Source of the DNA: Laccaria trichodermophora
Taxonomy: Eukaryota; Basidiomycota; Agaricomycetes; Agaricales; Hydnangiaceae
Assembly: GCA_018417955.1 (NCBI GenBank)
Contig: JACTVC010000039.1
Coordinates: 1 to 64,000 of the forward strand
Reading direction: 5' to 3'
Length of the DNA: 64,000 bases
A model generated the notes under the pieces. That model was given only the letters and a program-made list of their open reading frames with translations. It had not been told where the DNA came from and did not search any database. The translations under genes were made by a program, and so were the position numbers. Below, piece after piece: positions 10,767-22,624 of this stretch. The number at the start of each line of letters is the position of its first letter. Within the stretch, counting starts at the first letter, position 1.

Positions 10767-13190
10767 TTAAGTATGGGGAGGCCCAGTATTAGGATTAGGA
10801 GGCCGATATTGTGGTGGAAGTTGGTGATAATTTGGAGATGGGTAATAGGGATAGTATACATATGGTTGTTGAGGTGAATTGTGATTGCGAGGTGGGGTCG
10901 GATAGTAGCTCGGGTGATAGTAGCGTGTCCCAGGATGCCCCAGCGTGGAGCTTTGAGGGTATGGCGGGTAAGAATATGTGCGCATGGGTGTTGATGGACC
11001 GGCAATGGGGGGACTTGAGTGTGACGTCGTGGGTTGGACAGGTGTGGGAGCAACTGCGACACGCGTCACAGGTGTGGGAGCAGCTGAGACACGCGTTCGC
11101 TTTGCCAGACTCTCTCCATCTGCCACATCCACCATTGACCGCTTTGCTAGCCTCTTCTGCTTCTGCTTCGGTATGGAGACAAAGGGGAGGGTTTTGATCT
11201 CTGCTAAGAGCTCATCTCCATAAGTCCCAAACCATGCCCAACCACCAATTGCACGTTCTAACCCAATTAAATTTTCGATAGGGCTCGCCACGGATGCTAG
11301 CTTCTCGAGCGCGCCATCGCTAAGGATTCCCGCAGGGCTGAAGATGGCATCTTCAAAGTCACGATTCCAAATCTTGGTACGCCATTCTTCGAGGCTCAAC
11401 TTTGTTGTGGAATTGACGCCTTCGTATGATGCAGCCGTTTTCCGAGAATTTGGGTGAGGTGGAGCCGGGCGCGTACAGTCTAGAAGCTTGGGGTTGCAAA
11501 TGTCACAACAAGGGACTGTCGGGGCTATTCAACAGCACCAGTAAGTAAGTTGGTTGTTTAATATAAACATAAAGGCTTACACGCTTTCTCGTTTCCGTAT
11601 ATATCAGTCAACACACCTCGACGGCATTTAGTCGACTGAACAAAGCCGTATATGCCTTCGTCGATCGAGGATACATCGACAGGAACATCAACACCTGTCG
11701 CAACCTCGTCGAATAGGCCTCCGTATGCGCCCCGACGAACGCCACGTTTAATCGCGTATTCCTTTGTTTTCGCCTTAGGGTGGTTTGACGATTGACGTAT
11801 GGTCTTCTTGGCTTTCGTCTTCTGCTCGTCTTGACAGCCTTTGTCCAGGTCTGTGTCGTAGATTGATTTCTCCACCAGCAAAACAGCAAGTCCAGTCCGG
11901 CCTGGTGCGCGTGCTGCGCGTCCTGCTTGTTGAACAAAAGCCGAGACTGTGCCTGTTAACTTCCACTGGACGACGATATCTATGTCGGGTATGTTGCAAC
12001 CCTTCATATTACATCAGTTTCTCATCCGTTTCGTCATCCAGAAAAACCCACCATCCCAGCAGCATCAGTACAAACCAGGATCCGTACGATTCCCGCCTTG
12101 AAAAGCTCCATTACCAAGTCACGACATTCCTTTGAGAGACCCGCGTTGTATGGCCGGATTAGTCCTGTCCCTCGCAACTCGCTAGGTAGAAGTCCATCCA
12201 AATAATCCACCATGTCGAGGCCACCTGACACGTTGTCCGCATAGACAAAACCTTTCAGGATTTCATCTGCACTTCGGATTCCCGTTGGGATGAGGAACTT
12301 GAGGTCGCTATACGTGTTCATGGGGTTTTGGATGGCACGGACGGCGAGGGAAACATTTGGTCGGTCGTTTCCAAGATTCAAGTAAGTGTATTTTTTCAGA
12401 TCAAATTGCAATTTCGCCAGAACGTCTTTTTGGACACACCCTGCGAGTGTTGCTGACATCGCGACGACAGGCGTTCCTTTGGGAAGTAATGCGCGAAGTA
12501 CCCCCAACGTTCCATACTTCTTTCAGAAGCCTGATCCCCAGTGGGAAATGACGTGTGCCTCATCCACCACCACCGACAGTACATGGCGAGACATTTCTGG
12601 CTTCCGAATAACGTTGTTGATAAACTTCTTTGACAGAATCATTTCGGGGGAGAGAATCACAATTGCCCACCTCCCCGCTGTGATATCCTTCACTGAGGTA
12701 AGGCAACACAGTCTTGTCACGAAGCGAGAAAACTCACAGCCATGATTTCCCTTGTACAACCTCCCTGCGCACTATTGACGGCAACAGCCTCCAGTTTGAA
12801 TTCCTCACGGAATGTCTTGACCTGCAGGTTTTGAATGAGGGTGGGCCTCGGTGCACTGTTAGGCGTAGAAACACGGACCTGTTCATCTTGTAATGCAATC
12901 AGAGGTGATATCATAAATGTCACCTTTCCTTGCATTTTCTCGTGTGCGTGAGGGCCTGCTGCAACAGCCGTTTTTCCTGAACCTGTCCCAGCGTGTATCA
13001 AGACATCTTTGCGCTTCAACTGGGCCACAATCGCGTCAACTTGAAAAGGGCGTGGTTCGTGATCCCATTTGAATTTTTCTTTCAACTTTTGAGCGATGTC
13101 CTTTAGGTCATTAGGCTTGAGTGCAGTCCAAACATTGGTTGCCAGTTGGTTTGGTTGTATGTTTTTACTCTTGGAATTGCGGGGAGGCAT
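10767..13190 (-). pseudogene. RecQ-like DEAH-box DNA helicase gene, one in-frame stop
   Basis: Five exons (13190-12879, 12821-12738, 12687-12052, 12001-11581, 11524-10767) with canonical short introns give 737 codons in frame. Visible helicase motifs: motif I A-G-T-G-S-G-K-T at residues 67-74, motif II D-E-A-H at 174-177, motif III S-A-T-L, motif V C-T-D-A-A-G-M-G spanning the third intron, and motif VI Q-Q-A-G-R-A-A-R. A CCDICNP cysteine motif follows, as in fungal RecQ-like proteins, then a proline/tyrosine-rich tail. Such enzymes unwind DNA with ATP. Codon 187 (12525-12523) is TGA, between a GSGF and a KKYG motif where relatives carry Arg, so a CGA to TGA change is likely. Apart from that one codon the frame is complete. 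It is divergently paired with the DUF6589 gene. Confidence 0.85.
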
Positions 13191-13335
13191 TGCACAATGA
13201 AGTTGAGGGAGGATTTGAGGAGGATGAAAAACGCTAAGAAAGGAATAAATTCCTTTTTTGGATAGTCCTCGATCATGATCGCCGTGCCCCGCGCATTTGA
13301 AACAGGCGACGCTCACATTCTTTCCAACTCACCCA
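13191..13335. promoter_or_regulatory. Shared divergent promoter interval
   Basis: Only 145 bp separate the two start codons (helicase ATG at 13190 minus, DUF6589 ATG at 13336 plus), so both genes must share this control region. It contains a perfect 10-bp palindrome GATCATGATC at 13271-13280. No clear TATA box is seen. Confidence 0.55.
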
Positions 13336-16300
13336 ATGCGCCGCTCACCTAGCTGGGAATGGTCTGATAATGACAGCCACTCTCCGATTCAAAAACTCAA
13401 ATTATTTGGTCCCAAAGAACCTCAGCAAGATGACTCTGATATTGCGTCTGGGGAATTAACTGTATCTGAACCAGGCTGGAGTGATGACTCGGACTCAGAC
13501 TCACCGATGCCATTGGACCCAATTTCTTCGAGTGGTCCCATACGCTCGAGCCCCATTAATGAATCAGATCCTTATGAACGTGCAGCACATCGAAGGAGGA
13601 AGGGATACAAAAAGCGGGCACGCACTTTGGCGGGACAAAGGGAGGATAATGAAAAACGGCTGAGGAAAAACAAGCAGGAGATTTTAGATGGAATTCTGGT
13701 GACGTTGAACCAGCAGGGTTTAAATGTTTGGGATTTTATGGAACACATCTTCCATCCGAAGAGCAAGAAAGGTAGTGTGCAGTGGCAACAATTCTTCTCC
13801 ACCCAGGCGAATGTGACACAGCTTCTTGACTGGTGGACTTCCTCTAACAACAGCCGTACTGCGCGGAAGTACATCAATCAGTGGATTCAAGGGCATGTGG
13901 CTGCTTTGGTATCTCAGGAGGCTCATAGAGTTACCAAGCTCAAGAAACTCCAAACGATGGGCAAGAGGATTGACAGTACATTTGCTTCAACATTCAGCTT
14001 CCCGGCTATCCATTCTATGCTTTTGAAGGATGCACCTTTCACTTTATCTGTTCTCCAGTCATTGGCGACTGCTCAAAAAGCAGAAATGCACACCCAAAAG
14101 CGAAAGGACAGAACAAAGATGGTATTTCATTTTCTATAATATTTGACTATTCGACTTTACACTCTCCCAGGTGGTCATCTCTGCTGCACTGGCCTGTCTT
14201 GGGGAGTATAGTCATGCCAACAACCTTGCAAAAAGGATGATTGGAATGTATATGTATGCTTCTGGTGCCCAGCGACAGGCAATCTCAGTGTTGTCTACTC
14301 TTGGACTATCTGAGAGCTATAGCAACCTTATATCGAAAAATGTGAGGCGTGTACGAACGGTCAAAGGGAGAAAGCAGAAGATGAAGGCGAAAGAAAAGGA
14401 GCAAGGGGTGGATTTAGCAGGTCCCAAGGTTCCGACTGGTACTCTCTATCAGTTGTCAGAATCCATGCGACAGGATACTCGAGAGATTGCAGCAACAGGT
14501 CTTTTTGCAACCGTTTACGACAACATCAATATTAATTTCCGCAACCCTGAGGAAATTATTGGACGCCATGGTGAGCAGCAATCCCTTTCTTACCATGAAC
14601 ATCCAATTAATCAGAGAGGTAGACACACAAGAGAATGGTACTTGTGCTACACTTGTGCCACTATTTGATGCAAAGACGGAGGACTTAAATATCAAGGACC
14701 TTCAATCCTCGTTTCTCAATGCCCCAGCATTATCCATTGCAGATATTGTTCACACAAAAGGTGAACGGAAGGCCTTCAAGTCTCATTTAATATTCACTAT
14801 TCTCCGCATTCTTGTGAAGCATGGTGGCCAGGGATTTCAGCGCTTCCAGGCTGATCTTGACAAGGCACAGCCAGAGACAGCTGACAAGATCAAGATTCAT
14901 AAATCGCAATTACACCCATTGCCTGCTTGGAATATTGATGAATCTTCAATTACAGGAAATGCAGAGGTTATCGAGGCAATCAATAAAGAGCTTCAACTTG
15001 ATCAAGTTCCAGAAGCTGCAGAGCGTATTCAATTTCTTGCTGGTGATCAGCTGTCCATTGCTCGACTACGTGCTCTTGAGCTGATCCGAGCTGGCCATGA
15101 AAGTGGAAGGAATGCAATGTTCTGGGGTGCATGGATCCCAGGACTCTTTCATGCCAAGATCGCAGATGCTCTAGGTACTCTCTTGACACATTTCGGAAGA
15201 CCTGACACCGGTTCACGCGACCCCAATTCATTGTGGTATGAGAATACACGTCTGGACCGACTACCAATAACTGTTACGTCTTTGCCACCCTTCCGCAAAT
15301 GCCGTGATCTTCTTTTCATATCACTCTATGCACGCATCCTCCACTGCTTACTTCTTGTGTCCAGATGCAATAGCCTGGAAGAATATCTGGTCAAATTTAG
15401 CAATTGGGACGATTTGAAAACACACGCAACAATGATTTTCGAGCAGTTCACAAACTCAACACGAGTACAAGAATTGCGGAGCCGAGAAGGAGAAGGAGAT
15501 ATGGTGTTCGAAAACGCGATTCTCTTCATGCGCGATGCCCTAATTTCCCGGGAATTTACCGACGCCGTGAAAGCTGGTGATTCGGGGAGGGTTGTCCTCG
15601 TTCTGAAGACATGGGCCTTGAGCTACCGAGGAAACGGACGAACAAAGTATGCCTACGAGATGCTCCATTTGATCCACCACCTCTCGAAAATCTGGCCCAA
15701 AAGGATACGTGATATTGTCTTGAAGAATTGGTTGCTGAATACTACTGGCCACGCAGATAGTTTTGTCGAAATAGACCTTGTACAGGAGCATCTAAATTTT
15801 TGGATTAAGGTAAGTCTCATAATAGGGTTATTGAATGAACTTACATGGAGAATCTAGACGGCGTACAAGGCCCATGGCTCGAATGCATCATGGGAATGGC
15901 TGGATACACTTGCACCCACAATTGAGGTCTTGAGGAACACTGCCCGAAATTTCAATGATACTCTCGGTGCTGATCAAGGGACTCGACACGCACCTCCTGA
16001 CCTTACAAACGACATCGCGACGTTGATGGACAGCCTCCATGAAAACAATGTGTATTGCCTTCAAAAAGGAAGAGTATTGGGCGAGGATACAGGTGGTGCT
16101 GTTAAAGATGTCATATTAGCGGGGTTACACAGCCTTACCGAAGGCGAAAAAACACCACTCACCGAATACAACGAAGCTGTCCAGCATCTACAACGCAGGC
16201 GCAGCATGATGTCCATCGCTGAGCAAAAATCGTGATTCCAGCCACCATCCGAGCTGCCAGCGCCTGCAAATCCCAATCCCCCCACTAACCCGAGTCCACC

Positions 16301-16580
16301 TCTCGAAAATCCAGCAGCGGCGCCAGTTGAAGATGTCGGCGAAGGCATGTCGGTGGATGAGAACGTTGAAAGAGAGCCTGATGAAGCTTCTGAGGAACCG
16401 AACGAGATTGAGAGAATTCTTGATGAACTCACTGATGGAATTCCAGAAGCTACTCTTGTGAGGTTGAGCGAAGAAGATGTCGCGTTGGATATGGATGAGG
16501 TAATGGTAGAAGTTATAGATGAAGAAGAAGAGAGTGAACCCTCTGACAGTGGTGGAAGCTCCGAGGAAAGTGGCGAGTAG
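13336..16580 (+). CDS. DUF6589-domain protein gene, stop before the acidic tail
   Basis: Four exons (13336-14121, 14171-14570, 14617-15809, 15858-16235) join in frame to 918 residues. The C-terminal half has the layout of the basidiomycete DUF6589 family: a GDQLSIARLRAL block (about 15040), an MFWGAWIPGLFH block (about 15118), and near 15740-15800 the TTGHADSFVEIDL...HLNFWIK segment. The role of DUF6589 is unknown to me; it is often found in repetitive, transposon-rich regions. The reading frame continues after the TGA at 16233-16235 for another 115 codons, a P-rich then very acidic tail ending at 16580. The deleted paralogue at 17.1 kb has AGG (Arg) at the TGA position, so the TGA is probably a nonsense mutation that removes the tail. 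The start at 13336 is the first ATG in the ORF. Confidence 0.75.
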
Positions 16581-16599
16581 CAATCGAGTTGCGCGTCGC

Positions 16600-16872
16600 G
16601 TTGTTGTTGTAATTGTAGCAGTAAACGTGGACTTGCGTGTGACGTCATGGGTGCAAGCAAGCGCGACATTTGTACCAGACTTTCTTTGTCTGCAACTTCC
16701 ACCCTTGACCGCGTCACTACCCCCTTTTGCTGCTGCTTCACTGGCCATGGAACTGAACGGGAGGGTCGGATCTGCTAAAAACTCGTTACTGTAAGTACCA
16801 AATCACACCATCCCCCCATGTGCACGTTCTAAACCCACGAAATTCTCGATAGGGCTCGTCACGGAGCTGCGG
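16600..16872 (-). pseudogene. Fragment of a second helicase copy (last exon)
   Basis: The minus strand is recognisably related to 10980-11320, the last exon of the intact-looking helicase. Shared landmarks are the TGTGACGTC block, the GTTCTAA..CCCA block and the SPIEN-encoding CTATCGA stretch. It carries stops and indels in every frame. It lies 3'-to-3' against the DUF6589 gene, as at 10.7 kb. Confidence 0.65.
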
Positions 16873-16874
16873 AG

Positions 16875-17345
16875 CATGTTCATCTTCTTGCTGGTGACCA
16901 GCTGTCCATCACTCGACTATGTGCTCTCGAACCGATCCGAAGTGGCGAGGAAAGTGGAAGGGATGCGATGTTCGAGAGTGCAGGGAATCCAGGACTCTTT
17001 CACACGAAGAATGCAGATGCTTTGAGTGCGCTCACGACGCATTGCAGAAAACCTGAAATCAGTTCACGCGATCCCAATTCGTGTGAGAATACATGTATGG
17101 ATTCTACCGAGGGCAAAAGAACACCATTCACCAGGTTCCTTCCACCATCTGAACTCCCATCTCTTGCAACTCCCAATCACCCAATTCTCAATCCCCCAAC
17201 TAACTTGAGTCCACCCCTTGATATTCCAGCAGTGACGCCAGGCGAAGATGTCGGCAAAGGCATATTGGTGGATGAGAGCGTCGAGAGGGAGCCCGAGGAA
17301 GCAAGATTGAAAGGAATGGGTGCTAAAGAGAGAACCCTCTGATGG
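16875..17345 (+). pseudogene. Internally deleted DUF6589 copy
   Basis: About 16885-17105 matches 15030-15255 of the full gene and about 17105-17300 matches 16140-16400, so roughly 0.9 kb is missing inside. Its left edge abuts the helicase remnant directly, so a single large deletion removed everything from helicase exon 5 to DUF6589 exon 3 of a second pair. At 17133-17135 it reads AGG where the full gene has TGA. Confidence 0.72.
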
Positions 17346-17374
17346 TGACGAAGGCTCAGAGGAAGGGGTGAGTA

Positions 17375-20300
17375 TTGGTCGAGTCGCGCTGTCATTGTGG
17401 TTGTACAGTAGAGAGTGTGAACCATGAAATTTCACTAAGTCCCGTGTCACAAAAGCGTGACCCTGCCAAAGTGTGTTCGTTTCTCCCAGCCGTTTCTGAA
17501 CGTAGCTTGCGGAGTTTGAAGAAACGGCTGGTCACGAGCCTAAACCGTTATAACCTCCGTAGAACGCTTCATCCGACGCCCAAGAGTAAGGTCAACCAAA
17601 CAGCTCTTGCACGACGCAAAAATCGTAAGCGAACAGCCTCCCAATCACCATCGCCAACACCTCCTCTTCCACCTCAACCCGACTTCGGCATAACGACGAG
17701 CGCGCCAGAGTCGTTTGATATGGACACAGGCGAGGGATCGTCTGGCCAGTTTGACGATCCTCCACCCTCTGATGCTGGATACGACACTCTCGAACAGATT
17801 CCTGAGACTGAGGACAACAGAGTCGACCACGCTATGGCTGAAGTTGACTACTGGTTGGGCGCTGGTGCAAGTCAAGAGATTGCATCCATGTGTGTCGATG
17901 CCGAGCTGTCCCTGGATGAGGACCTCAACCCTTCCAGTGTGGCGGGACACTTACGCTCTAGTGTTGGGCCTTCGAGCGCTGACGAGGAGTTCAACAATCA
18001 GGATCGTCGCCCTTCTCCTCATGTCAAACCCATCACCACAGCCATGGCTCCTCCCTCACGCAATCCTTTCCCACCACTCAACCCTTTCCCACAATTTATC
18101 TTTCCAGATTCCATGCTTCCCAATGACGCTGTTCAAACAGATGAAGCTAACGAGGCGTTTGGGTCGCCTGGTATGGTTGTTGAGGATGTACCCATGCCTG
18201 GACCTTCCTCCGTTTTGCCCAACGACGCAGCAATGGAGGCTTTTTTGAAGGTGCATGGTTTTGAAGCATCATCTGTTGATCGCGCACTCCCATCTGTTCT
18301 TCCAGCTGATACGGCAAAGCAAGTGCCTGAAGCCTCCGCTTTGCCAAGGGCCACAGCCAAGCATGCTTTGCCAAATGACACGGCAAAGGACGCTTACCCG
18401 AAGCACACGGCGAAGGACGCTTATTTGAAAGCGCTTGGATTTGGACCGCCTGGAGAATCCTCTGGCGATGTACCTTCCTCCTCTTTACCAAAGTACACGG
18501 CAAAGGAGGCTCACCTCAAGGCCCTCGGATTCGGCCCACCAGGAGCATTACCTGGTGGGTTGGAAGTTGAGGCACATCTCACATGTCAGAAATCCGGCTC
18601 AAGCACTGCTGAGGTGGATTACGATGCGCCCACGGAGGACGAGGACTCTTTCCTCTTCCCCAGTTCCGACGATAGTCCATTGGCAGACGATGCCACCAAA
18701 GACATGGATGGAAGTAGGGAGCCGGTTCCTCGTCAGCAAGCCGGACGTATCTCAAGTCCGACATGGGACGTGTTGAACGCAGGCTTTCAGAAAATCGACA
18801 ACGCCTTCGACCAACTCGCTATCAAGTCTGGCCGTACTCGCGAGAACGTCATCTCTTTGTGGAAGCGCACCCAAGCCCATGAATGCACAGGGTCCATGTG
18901 GAACAAATATCAGAAGTATTTCTTGGCTAATCGGGAGAAGGAACGTAGACGGATTGGGGATTCGAGGGCCAATTGTAGGTTTTCCTTTCAGCTTAATATG
19001 TTCTGAGCTGATAGCGATGACTTAGGCCGGACTTGCTGGATCGGCTTCAAGGAACATGAGCCTAAATGGCAGGAGATTCTTGAGGCCTATGATGAAGTCC
19101 TCGCCGCATCGAATGTCCACTCCACCATCAGTCAACGCACACGAAAATTTGACAGCTTGGTCAGTCAGCTCAAACGGGTCACAAACAAAGCAGCCGAACA
19201 AGACGGCTTTGAGTCCCTCTTTGTTTTGGTCGGCAATTCGATCCACGAGGACGTCGGTCTGTCTCAAGTACACCTTTCGGCAGGTGCGGAGGAGGTATGT
19301 CCCATCTCCCGGCCTACCAACACATCTACTAACCTCTATCCTGGCAGTTCTTGCAGGAGCGGCTCCACATGGATCATGACACAATGAGTGGTTTATTCAA
19401 GAACCACGTGTGGTACGCCAAAATTTACAAGTCAGTCGAACATCTCATCTAATATAAAATTTCTACAGTAATCGCATCTCCCTGGGACTTCAGACCAGGC
19501 TAGAGAGTGACCTAAAGACGTCGGGCGAGGCAGTTGGCAATGCCAGGAAGCTGGGACCGGATGAGGACTCTTCCAACAGCGGCGACGACGACGACAATGG
19601 GAGTAAAAGCTCTGCCCTCACGAAGGCGAAGGTGGTTATCAAAACGGGGCTTCAAAAAATTCTACATAAGTCAATGCAACGTTTGTGGAAGAATATGCGC
19701 TAATGTGACGTTGCAGAACCATTTGACCTCAATCTTTCTTTTGACGCCATTCCTTGGACTAAGCTGTCCAGAACCCTCGCCCCTGCTGGTCTCAGGATTG
19801 AAAATTGGCCCAGAGGAGTCGCGTTTCCACGCTCAACTGCTAAAGGCGCCACCGTGGTCGTACACAAGAGTAAAAGGATCACAAGCCAGGGAATCAAGGA
19901 CCTCGGCAGCAATGGCATCCGGCATTTTGCTGAGTCCTTTGCCTCTGACGCTACAAGGATTCGTGTGGTTCACGCGGATCCAGAAAGTAAGTCCCAACAC
20001 TAACTAACCGTTGTTCTCTGGACTGACATTATTTTACTAGTGTTGCTCGCTAGCAAAGTGCCTCTGTACATGGAGGCACTGCCAGGTCCTGACTCAGCCA
20101 CTAAGGTCACTCGTCGTGGTTACCTGGATGGCCACGTCGATCAGATCACCGACAGGTCGCAGGAAAAGCGTACTCGCACCACCACCCTTCCGCCAGCACA
20201 TGAAATCATAGAGATCAAGTCAAGTCCGCCATCGGATCGCCCTACTATGGCACCCCGACAGGCACAGCCCAAAAGCAAAAAGCAAACGACATCTGACAGC

Positions 20301-21380
20301 GAGGACGAACCTGTGGCTCCAGTGAAAAAGCAAGCGACCAAGAAGTCCAAGGCAGTCATTTCGGACAGCGAGATCAGCAATTCTGACGCCGACAATACTT
20401 TGGAATCAACGGTGACCACTAAGTCAGGGAACGCAAAGATGACGGCGAAGGCACTCAAGGGGAAGGGTAAAGCTACGGCGACCAAGAGCAGTGGCACAGG
20501 CAACGCGGCCAGATTGGATGCCGAAACACCTGCCCCTAGCAAGAAAGTCTTGGTCAAACCAATCTCCACATTCGCTGTGGCCCCTCGTGCTGTTGCCGCC
20601 GCCTCCATGACCAAACCCTCTCCCTCGACTCTCAACCCGGCTGGTAGTTTTCGCATCGCGCCATGCCCAATCAAGCAACAACCGGCGGCCATCTCAGCTC
20701 CTGGAGATCCCTTTACCGTGAAAGCGTCCAGTTCTAAGAGCGCAGGGCCGCCTCAAGACCTGGGAATCCAGAAGGGTGCGCCTATGCGAAACGTCGCTCC
20801 CCAACCGTCATCAGTTCAAGATTCTCCCACAACGTCCAAACGGTCAGCATTTGGTCCAATTCGCATCTTTGATGATCCAGCCCCCCCGACGTCCAAGTCC
20901 GCCCCAAAACGCACAGTGGATAGCGAAAGGTCGTCACAAGCGGTAACCAGCAAGAAAGCTCGCACGAATGTCGACGCATCTACGAGCCCAGGGCTTGGCT
21001 TGGCAAGTGCACCAACGGAAGAAGCTCCAGTCGTCATTAACCCCACTGCTTCTGTGGACAAACCAGTGCCTGATGCCACATCCCAGCCTACTCCGCCTCT
21101 GACGCAAGGGCCTGGGGTCAATCCTGCGCACGGATACCAGTGGCCATACGGCTTCTTCCCTCCTCTGTTCAGCTTTCCACAAGGGTACCCTGCCCCACCC
21201 CCTGGCTGGACCTTCCCAGGGATGCCACCCTGGAACCATGACTGTCCGGCGGGTAGTGCTTTTGACTTAGCAGCACCAGTCCCTCCGTATCCGCCTCACC
21301 CGTATTTCCCTCAAGGCGCTTTCCCCACCCCCTCAGCCAAACCCGCTGAAGGGGAGCCTGGACCCTCTCGCTTGACGTGA
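17375..21380 (+). CDS. Uncharacterised multi-exon protein with degenerate repeats
   Basis: Six exons with good splice sites join in one frame (17375-18974, 19026-19294, 19348-19430, 19469-19680, 19717-19986, 20041-21380), up to 1,257 residues. The first codon of the open frame (TTG at 17375) is not a start; the first in-frame ATG is near 17720, so the true start or an upstream exon is unresolved. The N-terminal half is low-complexity, with several copies of a motif like TAK-(D/E)A-(Y/H)LKALGFGPPG near 18390-18560. A compact helical region around 18760-18960 (ENVISLWKRT, then MWNKYQKYF) looks like a possible DNA-binding fold. Exons 2-5 are the most globular part, and the last exon is basic then P-rich. 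I do not recognise the family. Intact splicing argues that it is or was recently a working gene. Confidence 0.6.
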
Positions 21381-22426
21381 GCTCGTCGCGGGGTGTTAAT
21401 CTGCTTCAAGTTGGTGGTCGTGCGAGATGGTGATCACTTGATTCTCCGAGATTTTGCTGGTAGCTCTAACTTCTTGCACGCATTTTACATGCTTTTTGGA
21501 CTATGTCTTGGACTATATTTTGGACATTGTTATGTTATCATATGTATCCCCGTAATTCTATATTTCTAATGACAAAACTTTCTTGGAATTGTTATGCTGC
21601 GTGACATACAAAAAAACACAGCACATCATCTAGCGCTTGGCGCTTGAGTGGTGAGAGGCCTTTGCACTTGGGCGGTGATAGGCTCAAAGACGGTCACTCT
21701 GGACACCTCGGGCGGTGTGCGCGGTGAGCAGCACACCACCAGACACCTTGGACACCTTGGGCTCTTTGGGCGCCACGCTTTGAGCGCCAAGATGGAGGCT
21801 AGATCGCCTTCCCGATTTGGATTGATGAGAGAGGCACCGTAGTGATAACGACCTCTCAGGCCAATTCCTATCATCAAAAGAATCGGCCTCTGAGGCCTCC
21901 TGTCACTCAAAAGCGTCAGGCCTGAAGTGCAGGAGCAGTACAACGCGCTATACAAGAACTGCTTTTTGCACTCGCGCATCTTATGGAATGTCATCATCCG
22001 CATCATCCACTGGGAGCAGCAACCAGGCGTAGTAGTTGCTGCACAAGAACCAAATGAGTCTGGTGTTATGGTTGGAACCTGTTTTGGCATCTGCTTGGAC
22101 AGGGACCAAGGGGAAGAGGAGGTTGTTTTCAGAAACTATCAAGACTTTCTCTCACTTTGAAACGTATGTTGGAATTGACAGTACGCTGGTCATAGTACGC
22201 GATAATATGGCACTCGCTCGTTTGTTACATCTGTCAATGTCATACGTCTAGACTATTAATGCAGATATTCAGCGAGAATATAGCGCATATACGGCTAAAA
22301 TGTTTGCAGAGGTCTGAATGAAGTGCATATGTGCGCAACCCTTCGCTCCGCGGTCTGTTTTTGGTTCAGCTTTGGTCAGCCACCAAGATGCCTGCCACTC
22401 AAAAAATATGTAACAACTTTCTTCAA
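21381..22426. other. Intergenic, no gene seen
   Basis: About 1 kb between the uncharacterised gene and the Plavaka-like element. The first 250 bases are AT-rich and probably 3' UTR/terminator. At 21630-21800 there is a GC-rich imperfect inverted repeat (a CTTGGCGCT block at both ends). ORFs here are short and lack features. Confidence 0.5.
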
Positions 22427-22461
22427 CATCAGCAAGATACCACATTGTTTGGCGGCGCTTG
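22427..22461 (+). repeat. Left terminal inverted repeat of the Plavaka-like element
   Basis: 35 bases beginning CATCAGCAAGAT, matching the inverted right end at 29/35 positions. The TTGTTTGG block inside is conserved at both ends. Confidence 0.75.
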
Positions 22462-22624
22462 TGAGGGTTGGCGTGTTTGAGCCGCTTGCCAAACACAAAA
22501 AAATCGGCCAACCCTCTCAAGTTCAATCCCAACGCAGGCCAAATTCTGACGAAAACCCCAATTCAGCCAAAACCTCAAATCAAGGTATTTACTACAAGCT
22601 AAAGGAGTTATTACAATGGTAGTG

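Noticed and set aside
21630..21800. GC-rich inverted repeat as a MITE
   Set aside because: The arms match only in short blocks and no target duplication is visible.
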